DNA of 14,918 nt from Oscillospiraceae bacterium. GTDB taxonomy: Bacteria; Bacillota; Clostridia; Oscillospirales; Ruminococcaceae. The position numbers and the translations under genes were made by a program. Positions 1 to 6,516 of this stretch are shown here, piece after piece; within the stretch, counting starts at the first letter, position 1; every line of letters begins with the position of its first letter. Under the pieces are notes generated by a model that saw nothing but the letters and a program-made list of their open reading frames with translations, was not told the DNA's origin and did not search any database. The DNA is taken from positions 1 through 14,918 of the forward strand of contig CAAGDZ010000099.1 in the NCBI GenBank assembly GCA_900768735.1. The letters run 5' to 3'.

Positions 1-336
1 GTTCCACGGTACGGTAAACAGCGGGAGGCTGTTTATATCACAGCAGTCTATCAGCTCCTCGGGTACGCTTTTTATATAAGGACCTATGTTCAGCACAAGC
101 GCACTGCACCGCTTTTCTATCAGCTGCCAGACAAACTCCAGCAGCTGTGCGCTGTCGGATATGCCGACGCCGGTAGTAAACAGCAGCTCGTTTCCGTGGA
201 GGAAGGTCGATACATCGCCGTTTTCTATCAGATGCACCCATCTGACATAGTTGTCAAGACCGCTTTTTCCTGCGACAAGCTTCATATTGTAATTAGCCTG
301 TGCATTTGTACAAAGCTTTGATACCGTGATAGACAT
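1..336 (-). CDS. PucR-family transcriptional regulator, N-terminal part (gene runs off the left edge)
   Basis: The first 112 codons of a minus-strand gene are present; the 3' part lies outside the window. The start is the ATG at 336-334, preceded by a purine-rich AAAGGAAAGGGG about 8 bases upstream. The translation fits the PucR N-terminal (purine catabolism regulator-like) domain: MKLVAGKSGLDNYVRWVHLI at residues 18-37, then FLHGNELLFTTGVGI (45-59) and SALVLNIGPYI (74-84). These match the family pattern of VVAG..GL...VRWVH followed by GGELLLTTG. PucR proteins normally end in a helix-turn-helix domain, which would be encoded left of the window. The gene is divergent from a transport and pyrimidine-degradation operon, so it is very probably that operon's local regulator, sensing a pyrimidine or a catabolic intermediate. 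Family assignment is secure; ligand and sign of regulation are inference. Confidence 0.85.
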   Translation of the reverse strand, partial: MSITVSKLCTNAQANYNMKLVAGKSGLDNYVRWVHLIENGDVSTFLHGNELLFTTGVGISDSAQLLEFVWQLIEKRCSALVLNIGPYIKSVPEELIDCCDINSLPLFTVPWN

Positions 337-387
337 ATCCGCGCCCCTTTCCTTTGTTCTGCACATTATATATATGTATAAAAAGAC

Positions 388-421
388 AGTCCGCCTCAGA
401 CTCCGGCGTCTGCGGCGGACT
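388..421 (-). terminator. Intrinsic terminator or attenuator in the regulator gene's leader
   Basis: AGTCCGCC (388-395) pairs with GGCGGACT (414-421), and CAGAC (397-401) with GTCTG (408-412), around a 6-base loop. Read on the minus strand the stem is followed by GTC and then TTTTT, the form of an intrinsic terminator. It lies between the promoter (about 446) and the start codon (336), so it could act as an attenuator. ACAGTC (386-391) can also pair with GACTGT (424-429), extending or competing with the stem. Confidence 0.55.
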
Positions 422-452
422 AAGACTGTGCATCGGCACATCCTTTATATGT

Positions 453-481
453 AGTATAACACCATTTTGCAATAAAGTCAA
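453..481 (-). promoter_or_regulatory. Sigma-A promoter of the PucR-family gene
   Basis: On the minus strand TTGACT (481-476) is followed after 17 bases by TATACT (458-453). Transcription would start near 446 and give a leader of about 110 bases before the ATG. The -35 box lies in the centre of the TTTGCAATA/TATTGCAAA palindrome, which suggests autoregulation. Confidence 0.75.
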
Positions 482-495
482 GCGAATATTGCAAA
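466..495. promoter_or_regulatory. Palindromic candidate operator TTTGCAATA-N12-TATTGCAAA
   Basis: Perfect 9-bp inverted arms at 466-474 and 487-495 enclose the -35 box of the minus-strand regulator promoter. A third copy of the right arm, TATTGCAAA, sits at 559-567 on the -35 box of the divergent operon promoter, 72 bases (about seven helical turns) away. Placement on both promoters fits a PucR binding site; binding by PucR is inference. Confidence 0.55.
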
Positions 496-560
496 TTTCA
501 ACTCCAGCACAACAAAAAACTCATTTCTTTGGAATCGGGCATAATTCGTCTAAATGGCTA

Positions 561-589
561 TTGCAAAGTAGATTTTCAGGTGGTATAAT
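561..589 (+). promoter_or_regulatory. Sigma-A promoter of the pyrimidine operon
   Basis: TTGCAA (561-566), 17 bases, then a perfect TATAAT (584-589). Transcription would start near 596. The -35 box is part of the third TATTGCAAA half-site (559-567), so a bound regulator would directly touch or block RNA polymerase here. Confidence 0.75.
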
Positions 590-634
590 GCAGATACAGC
601 AAAAGAAATTGAAATTTAAGAGTAAAAAACTTGC

Positions 635-665
635 AAAGGCGCAGATTGTTGAATCTGCGCCTTTT
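635..665 (+). terminator. Terminator-like hairpin in the operon leader
   Basis: A perfect 13-bp stem, AAAGGCGCAGATT (635-647) with AATCTGCGCCTTT (652-664), has a GTTG loop and a short TTTT run that overlaps the stem end. It lies about 40 bases after the predicted transcription start and 80 bases before the ATPase start codon. The U-tract is short, so termination may be weak or conditional. Confidence 0.45.
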
Positions 666-743
666 GTGTCTGCCGCCGATACCGGTATATAAATAAATGG
701 TATTTGCATTATGCACGACGGCAAAGAAAGGAGTGCTTTTGTT

Positions 744-1526
744 ATGAGTGAAAAGACAAATATGCCGGAGATTTCGATAAAAAATGTCAGCATGGTATAC
801 ACCGACTCGCACGGAAACCCGGTGCAGGCGCTAAGGGACGTCAGCATAGACATACAAAAGGGCGAGTTTATCTCCCTGCTGGGTCCGTCCGGCTGCGGCA
901 AATCCACTCTTTTAAGAATAGTATCCGACCTGCTCACCCCCACCTCGGGCGAAGTAAAGGTATGCGGAAAGACGCCGAAGGAAACGCGGCTTGAGCAGAA
1001 ATACGGCATAGTATTTCAAAACCCCGTGCTTCTTGACTGGCGGACGGTAAGAAAGAACATCCGCCTCCCTCTTGAGATGATGAAGGTACCCAAAGAGGAG
1101 CAGTCAAGCCGTATCGACCAGGTACTGGAGCTTGTAGGACTTACGGACTTTGCAAACAGCTATCCCGGTCAGCTCTCGGGCGGTATGCAGCAGAGAGTAG
1201 GCATCGCGAGGGCGCTTGCTATTCAGCCGGATATACTGCTTATGGACGAGCCGTTTTCGGCGCTTGACGAATTTACAAGAGAAAAGCTCAACGATGATGT
1301 GCTTTCTATCTGGAGAAAGACGAACAAGACCGTACTTTTCGTAACGCACAACATCGGCGAGTCGGTATATATGTCAGACAGAATCTGCGTGCTGTCTCCG
1401 CACCCCGGCAGACTATCAGCAGTAGTAGATGTAGATCTCCCGCGGCCGAGAACGCCCGAAATGAGGGCTACGCCCGAGTTTGCGGCTCTGGTTGCAAAGG
1501 TAAGAAACAGCTTTGAGGGTATTTAA
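744..1526 (+). CDS. ABC transporter ATP-binding protein (nitrate/sulfonate/pyrimidine-type)
   Basis: A 260-residue ATPase of the NitD/SsuB/TauB-like group that powers import through the two permeases encoded next. Visible motifs: Walker A GPSGCGKST at residues 47-55, Q-loop Q92, signature LSGGMQQR at 144-151, Walker B ILLMDEP at 164-170, D-loop SALD at 172-175 and switch histidine H202. Length is normal for the group. The start was placed at 744 because AAAGGAG lies 10 bases upstream; an in-frame ATG at 711 has no such site and would fall in the leader. It is the first gene of the run and follows a 150-base leader with a terminator-like hairpin. Related systems import nitrate, alkanesulfonates, taurine, thiamine precursors or pyrimidines; pyrimidine-like cargo is inferred from the enzymes downstream. 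Confidence 0.93.
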   Translation: MSEKTNMPEISIKNVSMVYTDSHGNPVQALRDVSIDIQKGEFISLLGPSGCGKSTLLRIVSDLLTPTSGEVKVCGKTPKETRLEQKYGIVFQNPVLLDWRTVRKNIRLPLEMMKVPKEEQSSRIDQVLELVGLTDFANSYPGQLSGGMQQRVGIARALAIQPDILLMDEPFSALDEFTREKLNDDVLSIWRKTNKTVLFVTHNIGESVYMSDRICVLSPHPGRLSAVVDVDLPRPRTPEMRATPEFAALVAKVRNSFEGI

Positions 1527-1566
1527 TCCCGAAGCTGTGAGCCTTTAAGAAAGGAGAGATACATAA

Positions 1567-2397
1567 ATGAAGATAATAAATAAAATCCTGTCGGCAAAGG
1601 GTACTGTTACCGCCGTATGGGTGCTCGGAATTGTAGTAATCTGGGAGATATGCGCGTTTATTGTCGGAGCTACACAGCGTACACCGATAAACGTACTCCC
1701 GCACTTATATCAGATTGTCGGCTCGTTTTTCGACACAAAGCCTATCACGGGCGGCGGCGACACTATACTGACGCTTGTCATGTCAAGCGCGGCGGAAACT
1801 CTGTCAAGGGCGCTTATCGGTTTTCTTATCGGTATGGTACTCGGATATGTGCTGGCGCTGCTTATGAACCTGTCGCACATTGTCGAAAAAATCGCTTTTC
1901 CGTATCTTATGATAATTCAGATGATACCGATTTTAGGTATGGCACCTATCGTGCTTTCAATCACGGGTGATATTTCCTCGGCGCGTATAATTATTGCGGC
2001 GATACTGACCTTCTACCCCGTATCCACAAACACGCTGGCGGGCTTTAAATCGGTAAGCCGCGAGCGGCACGAGCTGATGAAATCCTACGGTGCGACCAAA
2101 TTCCAGCTTTACACAAAGATGCTTATTCCGTCGGCTATGTCCTACTTTTTCACGGGTCTTAAAATTTCCGCGCCGATGGCGATTACAGCGTCAATCCTCG
2201 TTGATACGCTCCAGGGCGGCAACGGACTGGGCTGTATGCTGTCGCAGTCGCTTAAAGGCTCTATGACGAGATTTGTATTCTGGGATATAGTAATATTCAG
2301 CGCGGTTATCGGCGTACTCAGCTTTTATCTTATGGGCGTAATCGAGCGGGCGCTTGTTCCGTCAAAGCGCGGCAAAAGGAAAAAAGCTGTAAACTGA
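1567..2397 (+). CDS. ABC transporter permease 1 (BPD/SsuC-TauC type)
   Basis: A 276-residue integral membrane protein with hydrophobic segments near residues 15-34, 82-100, 112-131, 138-150, 191-211 and 238-258. The cytoplasmic coupling (EAA-like) loop is at about 168-190, with the expected Gly (G175) and Pro (P188) in HELMKSYGATKFQLYTKM. It should pair with the second permease to form the channel and contact the ATPase. Start ATG at 1567 with AAGGAGAG about 8 bases upstream. The gene lies 40 bases after the ATPase gene and 10 bases before permease 2, as in one transcription unit. Substrate cannot be read from the permease itself. Confidence 0.9.
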   Translation: MKIINKILSAKGTVTAVWVLGIVVIWEICAFIVGATQRTPINVLPHLYQIVGSFFDTKPITGGGDTILTLVMSSAAETLSRALIGFLIGMVLGYVLALLMNLSHIVEKIAFPYLMIIQMIPILGMAPIVLSITGDISSARIIIAAILTFYPVSTNTLAGFKSVSRERHELMKSYGATKFQLYTKMLIPSAMSYFFTGLKISAPMAITASILVDTLQGGNGLGCMLSQSLKGSMTRFVFWDIVIFSAVIGVLSFYLMGVIERALVPSKRGKRKKAVN

Positions 2398-2407
2398 AAA
2401 GGGGTTG

Positions 2408-3220
2408 ATGATATTGAAAAAAAGTAAATCCTTGCTGAACATATTGTCAACGGTAGGCCTGCCGGTGCTGTTCGGCGCTCTGATATACATACTCTGGCAG
2501 ACAAAGGTGCTTCACGCATTGTTCGGCACCGACGAGATAATCCTGCCGCTGCCCGACAGAATAGGCTCGATTATCGGCGACAACTTTGCAAATATGCTCC
2601 CGCAGATAGCGTCTACACTTATCGTGGCGCTCGGCGGTCTGGTACTCGGCTCACTGCTCGGCTACTTCATCGGAGTTGCGGGTGCGGTATTCAAAAAATG
2701 GGGCATGGGCGGTCTTACTATAGTATCCGCGTTCAACGCGATACCGCTTGTAGCTCTTGCGCCGGTTATCAACAACTGGACGAGAGATTTGTCAAATCAG
2801 GTTGATATAAGAAGTACCGTGGCGAAAATAATCACCGTTACTATTTTCTGTACCGCTTCAATGAGCGTAAACGCCTACCGCGGACTTACCGAGGTAAAGC
2901 CGTTTTCCGAGGATTTATTCGCCTCGTACGGCTCAGGCAAGCTGAAAATGTTCTTGAAGCTGAGACTCCCAAACTCTCTGCCTTACGTTTTCACGGCGCT
3001 CAGAGTAAGCGTGCCCGCCTGCGTTATCGGCGCAGTAGTAAGCGAATACTTTGCCGAGCAGGTAGTAGGCGTCGGTAGACAGATAAGAGAAAACATAGTA
3101 AAGGGTCAGTTCCCGACGGCGTGGGCGTATATTGCAATAGCGTGCGCTATGGGTATTCTGATGTATGTGATTTTACTGATAGTGGAATCAATTGTGCTGA
3201 AAAACCGCCGTGCAAGATAG
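2408..3220 (+). CDS. ABC transporter permease 2 (BPD/SsuC-TauC type)
   Basis: A membrane protein of about 270 residues, similar in layout to permease 1, with hydrophobic segments near 15-32, 70-92, 103-122, 139-152, 195-212 and 238-263, and a coupling loop at 166-190 (G175, P188). Two different permeases imply a heterodimeric channel. The start is ambiguous: TTG 2405, ATG 2408 and TTG 2414 are in frame, and the Shine-Dalgarno stretch AAAAGGGG ends at 2404. That spacing is too short for ATG 2408 and best suits TTG 2414, which would give an MKKSKSLLN start; ATG 2408 is used here by convention. It ends with TAG, so amber is a normal stop in this organism. Confidence 0.9.
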   Translation: MILKKSKSLLNILSTVGLPVLFGALIYILWQTKVLHALFGTDEIILPLPDRIGSIIGDNFANMLPQIASTLIVALGGLVLGSLLGYFIGVAGAVFKKWGMGGLTIVSAFNAIPLVALAPVINNWTRDLSNQVDIRSTVAKIITVTIFCTASMSVNAYRGLTEVKPFSEDLFASYGSGKLKMFLKLRLPNSLPYVFTALRVSVPACVIGAVVSEYFAEQVVGVGRQIRENIVKGQFPTAWAYIAIACAMGILMYVILLIVESIVLKNRRAR

Positions 3221-3278
3221 CGGTTTCAGATAAATAGAGGCAGAACCTCAAGTCTATATGAAGAAAGGACGAAAAACT

Positions 3279-4445
3279 ATGAAAAACAAAAGATTATTGG
3301 CGGCAATTTTAGCTGTATGCTGTACAGCATCAGCACTTACTGCTTGTTCAAACAGCAGTACATCATCTACAGCAGCTGACAGCAGCTCATCTGCGGCGGC
3401 TGACAGCTCGGCAGCTTCCGAGGCTTCTTCCGAGGCTTCTTCCGAGGCGGCTTCCGGACTTATGTCAAACGAGGAGATTATCAAAAAGGCGGCAGGCGAA
3501 GGCATGGTCGGTAACTGGGGTCTCGGCAACGAGTACGAAATCCAGGCTCTGCTTTCTAAGTACGGTCAGCCTACCGACTATGTAACAATGGACTTTACAA
3601 TGGATCAGATAGACAAGGATTCTATCACATTAGCGTCCGCTATGACCTATAATGAGCTCGGTCTTATCAAGAACAGCTATGACGGCGGCTACAACTACGG
3701 CGACGAAATTGGCATCATCGATATGAACGACGAAGGCGTAGCAATGCTTGAGGATATGCTCTTCTGCACAAAGGCATTCGCAGAAGCTAATCCCAACACC
3801 GTAAAGGCATTTACATCAGCTTCTATGAAGGGTTGGGTATATGCGTGCGAGCACCCCGATGAGGCGGCAGAAATCGTATTCAAGTATGGCTCTTCCGTTT
3901 CGGCTGACCACCAGAAATACATGGCAAGCGAGGTTGCAAAGCTTGTAACAACAGATACAAAGGGCGGCTCAGTACCTGCGGCAAATGTCGGACAGATGGA
4001 CGACGAGGCTATCCAGCAGACTCTCGACCTTGCAAAGAAGTACATCAAGATTGACGACGCAACAGCGGCGGCAAAGCTTCAGGAGCTTACACTTGACGAT
4101 ATACGCTCAAAGGATTATCTGACCTACGACGGCGGCGCTGTTGAAAAATCCGATGTAAAGATTCAGCTCAAGTGGCTTCCTCAGTCGCAGTTCATGGGCT
4201 ACTATGTAGCGCTTGACAAGGGCTATTATTCTGAGGTTGGTCTTAATGTTGAAATCGTAAGCGGCGGCGGAGACGTATCCGAGACGGTTGCGGTAAACAA
4301 CGGCACGGTTGACTTCGGCGTAACATGGGTATCTAACCTGATCAACGCTAACGCAGGCGGCATGGATCTGCTCGAGGTAGCTCAGGTATATCAGAGATCC
4401 GGTCTTGTACTCTGCTACAAGAAGAGTATGTTCACAGCTCAGTAA
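3279..4445 (+). CDS. ABC transporter substrate-binding lipoprotein (NMT1/THI5-like), apparently circularly permuted
   Basis: A 388-residue lipoprotein that should capture the solute outside the membrane. Start ATG 3279 is chosen over ATG 3258 because AAGAAAGGA lies 9 bases before it and because it begins a clean lipoprotein signal: MKNKR, a hydrophobic stretch and lipobox LTAC (20-23). A Ser/Ala/Glu-rich linker covers 24-60. The order of the mature domain is odd. Residues 75-280 correspond to the second half of NMT1/THI5-type proteins (VGNWGLGNEYEIQALLSKYG; SAMTYNELGL at 120-129; MNDEGVAMLED at 149-159; SADHQKYMASEV at 208-219; LQELTLDDI at 267-275). Residues 292-383 correspond to the first half (DVKIQLKWLPQSQFMGYYVA; GTVDFGVTWVSNL at 342-354; VAQVYQRSGLVL at 367-378). 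In ordinary members the second block comes first. The short segment that usually joins the halves is not recognisable. It follows permease 2 by 58 bases. Confidence 0.88.
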   Translation: MKNKRLLAAILAVCCTASALTACSNSSTSSTAADSSSSAAADSSAASEASSEASSEAASGLMSNEEIIKKAAGEGMVGNWGLGNEYEIQALLSKYGQPTDYVTMDFTMDQIDKDSITLASAMTYNELGLIKNSYDGGYNYGDEIGIIDMNDEGVAMLEDMLFCTKAFAEANPNTVKAFTSASMKGWVYACEHPDEAAEIVFKYGSSVSADHQKYMASEVAKLVTTDTKGGSVPAANVGQMDDEAIQQTLDLAKKYIKIDDATAAAKLQELTLDDIRSKDYLTYDGGAVEKSDVKIQLKWLPQSQFMGYYVALDKGYYSEVGLNVEIVSGGGDVSETVAVNNGTVDFGVTWVSNLINANAGGMDLLEVAQVYQRSGLVLCYKKSMFTAQ

Positions 4446-4447
4446 AT

Positions 4448-4611
4448 AGAGCATGTTCACATATAAGCGGACATACGTCTTTCCGACAAAATTCCACGCA
4501 TACTGCGTTGAAAATTTTTGAAATACACAAAGTATTCCTGCAAATTTTCGCCTTGTCTGCATGAAATTTATGTTCGAAAATCCGCATATCCGCTTAATGT
4601 AAACAAGCTCT
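4448..4611. repeat. Large imperfect inverted repeat (about 164 bp) after the binding-protein gene
   Basis: The segment folds back on itself from AGAGC..GTTCACATATAAGCGGA at the left end (4448-4471) to TCCGCTTAATGTAAAC..GCTCT at the right end (4589-4611), with further partial pairing inward to a centre near 4530. It begins two bases after the stop codon. It may be a small mobile-element remnant (MITE-like) or a strong RNA stem that protects the upstream mRNA or reduces read-through. Coding is unlikely. Confidence 0.6.
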
Positions 4612-4620
4612 TGTCAATCA

Positions 4621-4716
4621 ATAATCCATACCCGCGGCGGTGCGCGGCAACAGTCGCGCACCTGCATGGGCGGGATGTCCGTGGGAACTATACATTCCCT
4701 TTACGGATAATCCATA
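4621..4716 (+). repeat. Two-hairpin module bounded by the direct repeat ATAATCCATA
   Basis: ATAATCCATA occurs at 4621-4630 and 4707-4716. Between them are two stems: GGTGCGCG (4639-4646) with CGCGCACC (4655-4662), and a composite stem 4673-4713 in which GGAT/ATCC, TCCGT/ACGGA and GGGAA/TTCCC pair around a CTATACA loop. GGCGGT follows each direct repeat by 4-5 bases, and the second copy is the ribosome binding site of the DUF523 gene. The layout could be a regulatory leader; it matches no riboswitch class I recognise. Confidence 0.5.
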
Positions 4717-4733
4717 AAAAGGCGGTAATGAAA

Positions 4734-5198
4734 ATGAGCAGTAAAAAAATACTGGTAAGCGGCTGTCTTTTCGGCTGGCACTGCCGCTATGACGACGGCG
4801 ACACGCCCTGTCTGCACCCCGCTTTTCTTAAATGGAAGGAAGAGGGCAGACTGGTGCCGGTATGTCCGGAGGTGTTCGGCGGACTTTCTACTCCGCGCCC
4901 CGACTGTCAGCGCGTAGGCGAAAGGGTCATGAGCTGTATCGGCGACGACTGCACCGAGCAGTACACCATAGGCGCTAACGAAGCTCTGCGGCTTGCAAAG
5001 GAAAATGATGTCGCGCTTTGCATTATGAAAGAGGACAGTCCCTCCTGCGGAAGTACGCATATCTATGACGGTACTTTTACAGACACCGTTATCGAGGGTC
5101 AGGGTCTTGCAGTCGAATTTCTGCGTAACGCAGGCTATACCGTACTCAGTGAAAACATGATAGACAAGGCTGTCGAAATCCTCGGCAATGATGAATAA
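4734..5198 (+). CDS. DUF523 protein, possible TudS-like thiouracil desulfidase
   Basis: A 154-residue cytoplasmic protein of the DUF523 (YbbK-like) family. Family marks are KILVSGCLFGWHCRYDDG (residues 5-22), VPVCPEVFGGLSTPRP (41-56), GANEALRLAKEND (80-92) and IMKEDSPSCGSTHIYDGTF (97-115). The three conserved cysteines are C11, C44 and C105. In the characterised member TudS, a 2-thiouracil desulfidase, three such cysteines hold a [4Fe-4S] cluster whose free iron takes the substrate sulfur. Most DUF523 proteins have no proven function, but finding one between a transporter and uracil-degrading enzymes supports a role in making uracil from a thiolated pyrimidine. Start ATG 4734 gives 8-base spacing from GGCGG; ATG 4728 is too close. 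Extra cysteines (C17, C26, C58, C68, C73, C96) are plentiful. Family is secure, activity is inference. Confidence 0.85.
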   Translation: MSSKKILVSGCLFGWHCRYDDGDTPCLHPAFLKWKEEGRLVPVCPEVFGGLSTPRPDCQRVGERVMSCIGDDCTEQYTIGANEALRLAKENDVALCIMKEDSPSCGSTHIYDGTFTDTVIEGQGLAVEFLRNAGYTVLSENMIDKAVEILGNDE

Positions 5199-5242
5199 AT
5201 CGCAAATAAATTGCAAATGACGAAAGAAAAGAATCATAAAAA

Positions 5243-5289
5243 GCATTAAGAAAGGCATCAGAGATTTTCTCTGTCGCTTTTCTTAATGC
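5243..5289 (+). other. Hairpin upstream of the alcohol dehydrogenase gene
   Basis: GCATTAAGAAA (5243-5253) pairs perfectly with TTTCTTAATGC (5279-5289); an inner stem CAGAGA/TCTCTG (5259-5273) has a three-base loop. No U-tract follows, so it is not a typical terminator. It may be an mRNA processing or stability element between the DUF523 and alcohol dehydrogenase genes. Confidence 0.45.
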
Positions 5290-5327
5290 AAAACATGGAA
5301 TAGATCAATAGAAAGAAGGATTTAAAA

Positions 5328-6467
5328 GTGATATTCCAGTCACCACCAAAGATTATTTACGGAAAGGGTACGATTACAAGCGTCGGCGCGGCGACGGCAC
5401 AGTACGGAAAAAAGGCTGTGCTTGTCTGCGGCAAGGGGTCGCTGAGAAAAAGCGGCGTGCTTGATGTTATCGTAGACTCACTTGAAAAGGCGGGCGTAGC
5501 CTGCGCGGTATATGACAAAATAGGCTCCGACCCGACGGTAGACGACGTAAACGGCGGCGTGGCGTTCGCTAAAGAAAACGGCGCTGATGTTCTGGTTGCG
5601 GCGGGCGGCGGAAGTCCGCTTGATGCGGCAAAGGGCATCGGCATGATGCTGACAAACAAGGGCGTAATAACCGACTACGAAAAGGCACAGCCGGAAAACC
5701 CGTCGCTCCCGATTATTGCGATACCCACTACTGCCGGAACAGGAAGCGAGGCTACAAAATATTCGGTCATCACCGACACCGAGCGGAATATAAAGATGCT
5801 GCTTGTATCCGACGGAATTATACCGAAAGTCGCAATACTCGACTATGAGATTACAAAATCCCTGCCGCCGTTTATGACCGCAGCGACCGGCATGGACGCG
5901 TTCACCCACGCGCTTGAAAGCTATATAAACGTAAACGCACAGCCCATAACAAAGCTGTACTCGCTTGAAGCGATAAAGCTTATATCAAAGAGCCTTATCC
6001 CCGCCGTACTCGACGGAAGAAACGAGCAGGCGAGAGGAGATATGCTGCTTGCGGCGCTTTATGCGGGCATAGCGATATGCAGCTCGCCCACCGCGCTTGT
6101 ACACTCGATGTCAAGACCGCTCGGCGCACATTTTCATATCCCGCACGGTCTGGCGAACGCGATGCTGTTATCGAATGTAATGGAATACAACCGACCCGCG
6201 TGTCCCGAGCTTTTCCGCGATATAGCGATAGCTATGGGAGAAAATGTCGAGGGACTCTCGGTAAGGGAGGCAAGCTATGCGGCGATAGACGCTATATCGG
6301 CATTATTCGACGAAACCGGACTGCCGAAAACCCTCTCGTCACAGGGCGTGACCGAGGATAAGCTGCCGGTGCTTGCGGCTGACGCACTTGCGGCAGGAAG
6401 TACCAAAAACAACCCGCGCGTACCTACGGTAAGCGAAATAGAGACGATTTACAGAAGTATATTCTGA
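5328..6467 (+). CDS. Iron-containing alcohol dehydrogenase, probable malonic semialdehyde reductase
   Basis: A 379-residue group III (Fe-dependent) alcohol dehydrogenase, normal in length. Dinucleotide-binding motif GGGSPLDAAK is at 93-102 and PTTAGTGSEAT at 133-143. Metal ligands by family alignment are D190 and H194 (GMDAFTHALE), H259 (ALVHSMSRPLGA) and H273 (HIPHGLANAM). The position four residues after H259, His in FucO-type enzymes, is Arg (R263), which I believe is common in the subfamily. The start is GTG 5328, with AAGAAGGA 7 bases upstream. It lies between DUF523 and a beta-alanine-type aminotransferase, so the likely reaction is NAD(P)H-dependent reduction of malonic semialdehyde to 3-hydroxypropionate, as in the PydE branch of reductive pyrimidine breakdown. 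The fold and cofactor are secure; the substrate is inferred from context. Confidence 0.88.
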   Translation: MIFQSPPKIIYGKGTITSVGAATAQYGKKAVLVCGKGSLRKSGVLDVIVDSLEKAGVACAVYDKIGSDPTVDDVNGGVAFAKENGADVLVAAGGGSPLDAAKGIGMMLTNKGVITDYEKAQPENPSLPIIAIPTTAGTGSEATKYSVITDTERNIKMLLVSDGIIPKVAILDYEITKSLPPFMTAATGMDAFTHALESYINVNAQPITKLYSLEAIKLISKSLIPAVLDGRNEQARGDMLLAALYAGIAICSSPTALVHSMSRPLGAHFHIPHGLANAMLLSNVMEYNRPACPELFRDIAIAMGENVEGLSVREASYAAIDAISALFDETGLPKTLSSQGVTEDKLPVLAADALAAGSTKNNPRVPTVSEIETIYRSIF

Positions 6468-6516
6468 TAACCGAAAATTAAAAATTTATCCGACATAAAG
6501 AAAGGAAATGATTTTA

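Noticed and set aside
293..481. Minus-strand frame of 62 codons overlapping the regulator start
   Set aside because: It covers the regulator promoter and leader hairpin in a different frame; the PucR-domain frame is clearly the coding one.
4518..4733. Upstream extension of the DUF523 reading frame
   Set aside because: The open stretch covers the large palindrome and the hairpin module, has no ribosome binding site at its first ATG, and DUF523 proteins start at the KILVSGC-like segment.
4621..4733. Known riboswitch class before the DUF523 gene
   Set aside because: The stems are clear but no conserved core of a riboswitch class I know could be recognised.
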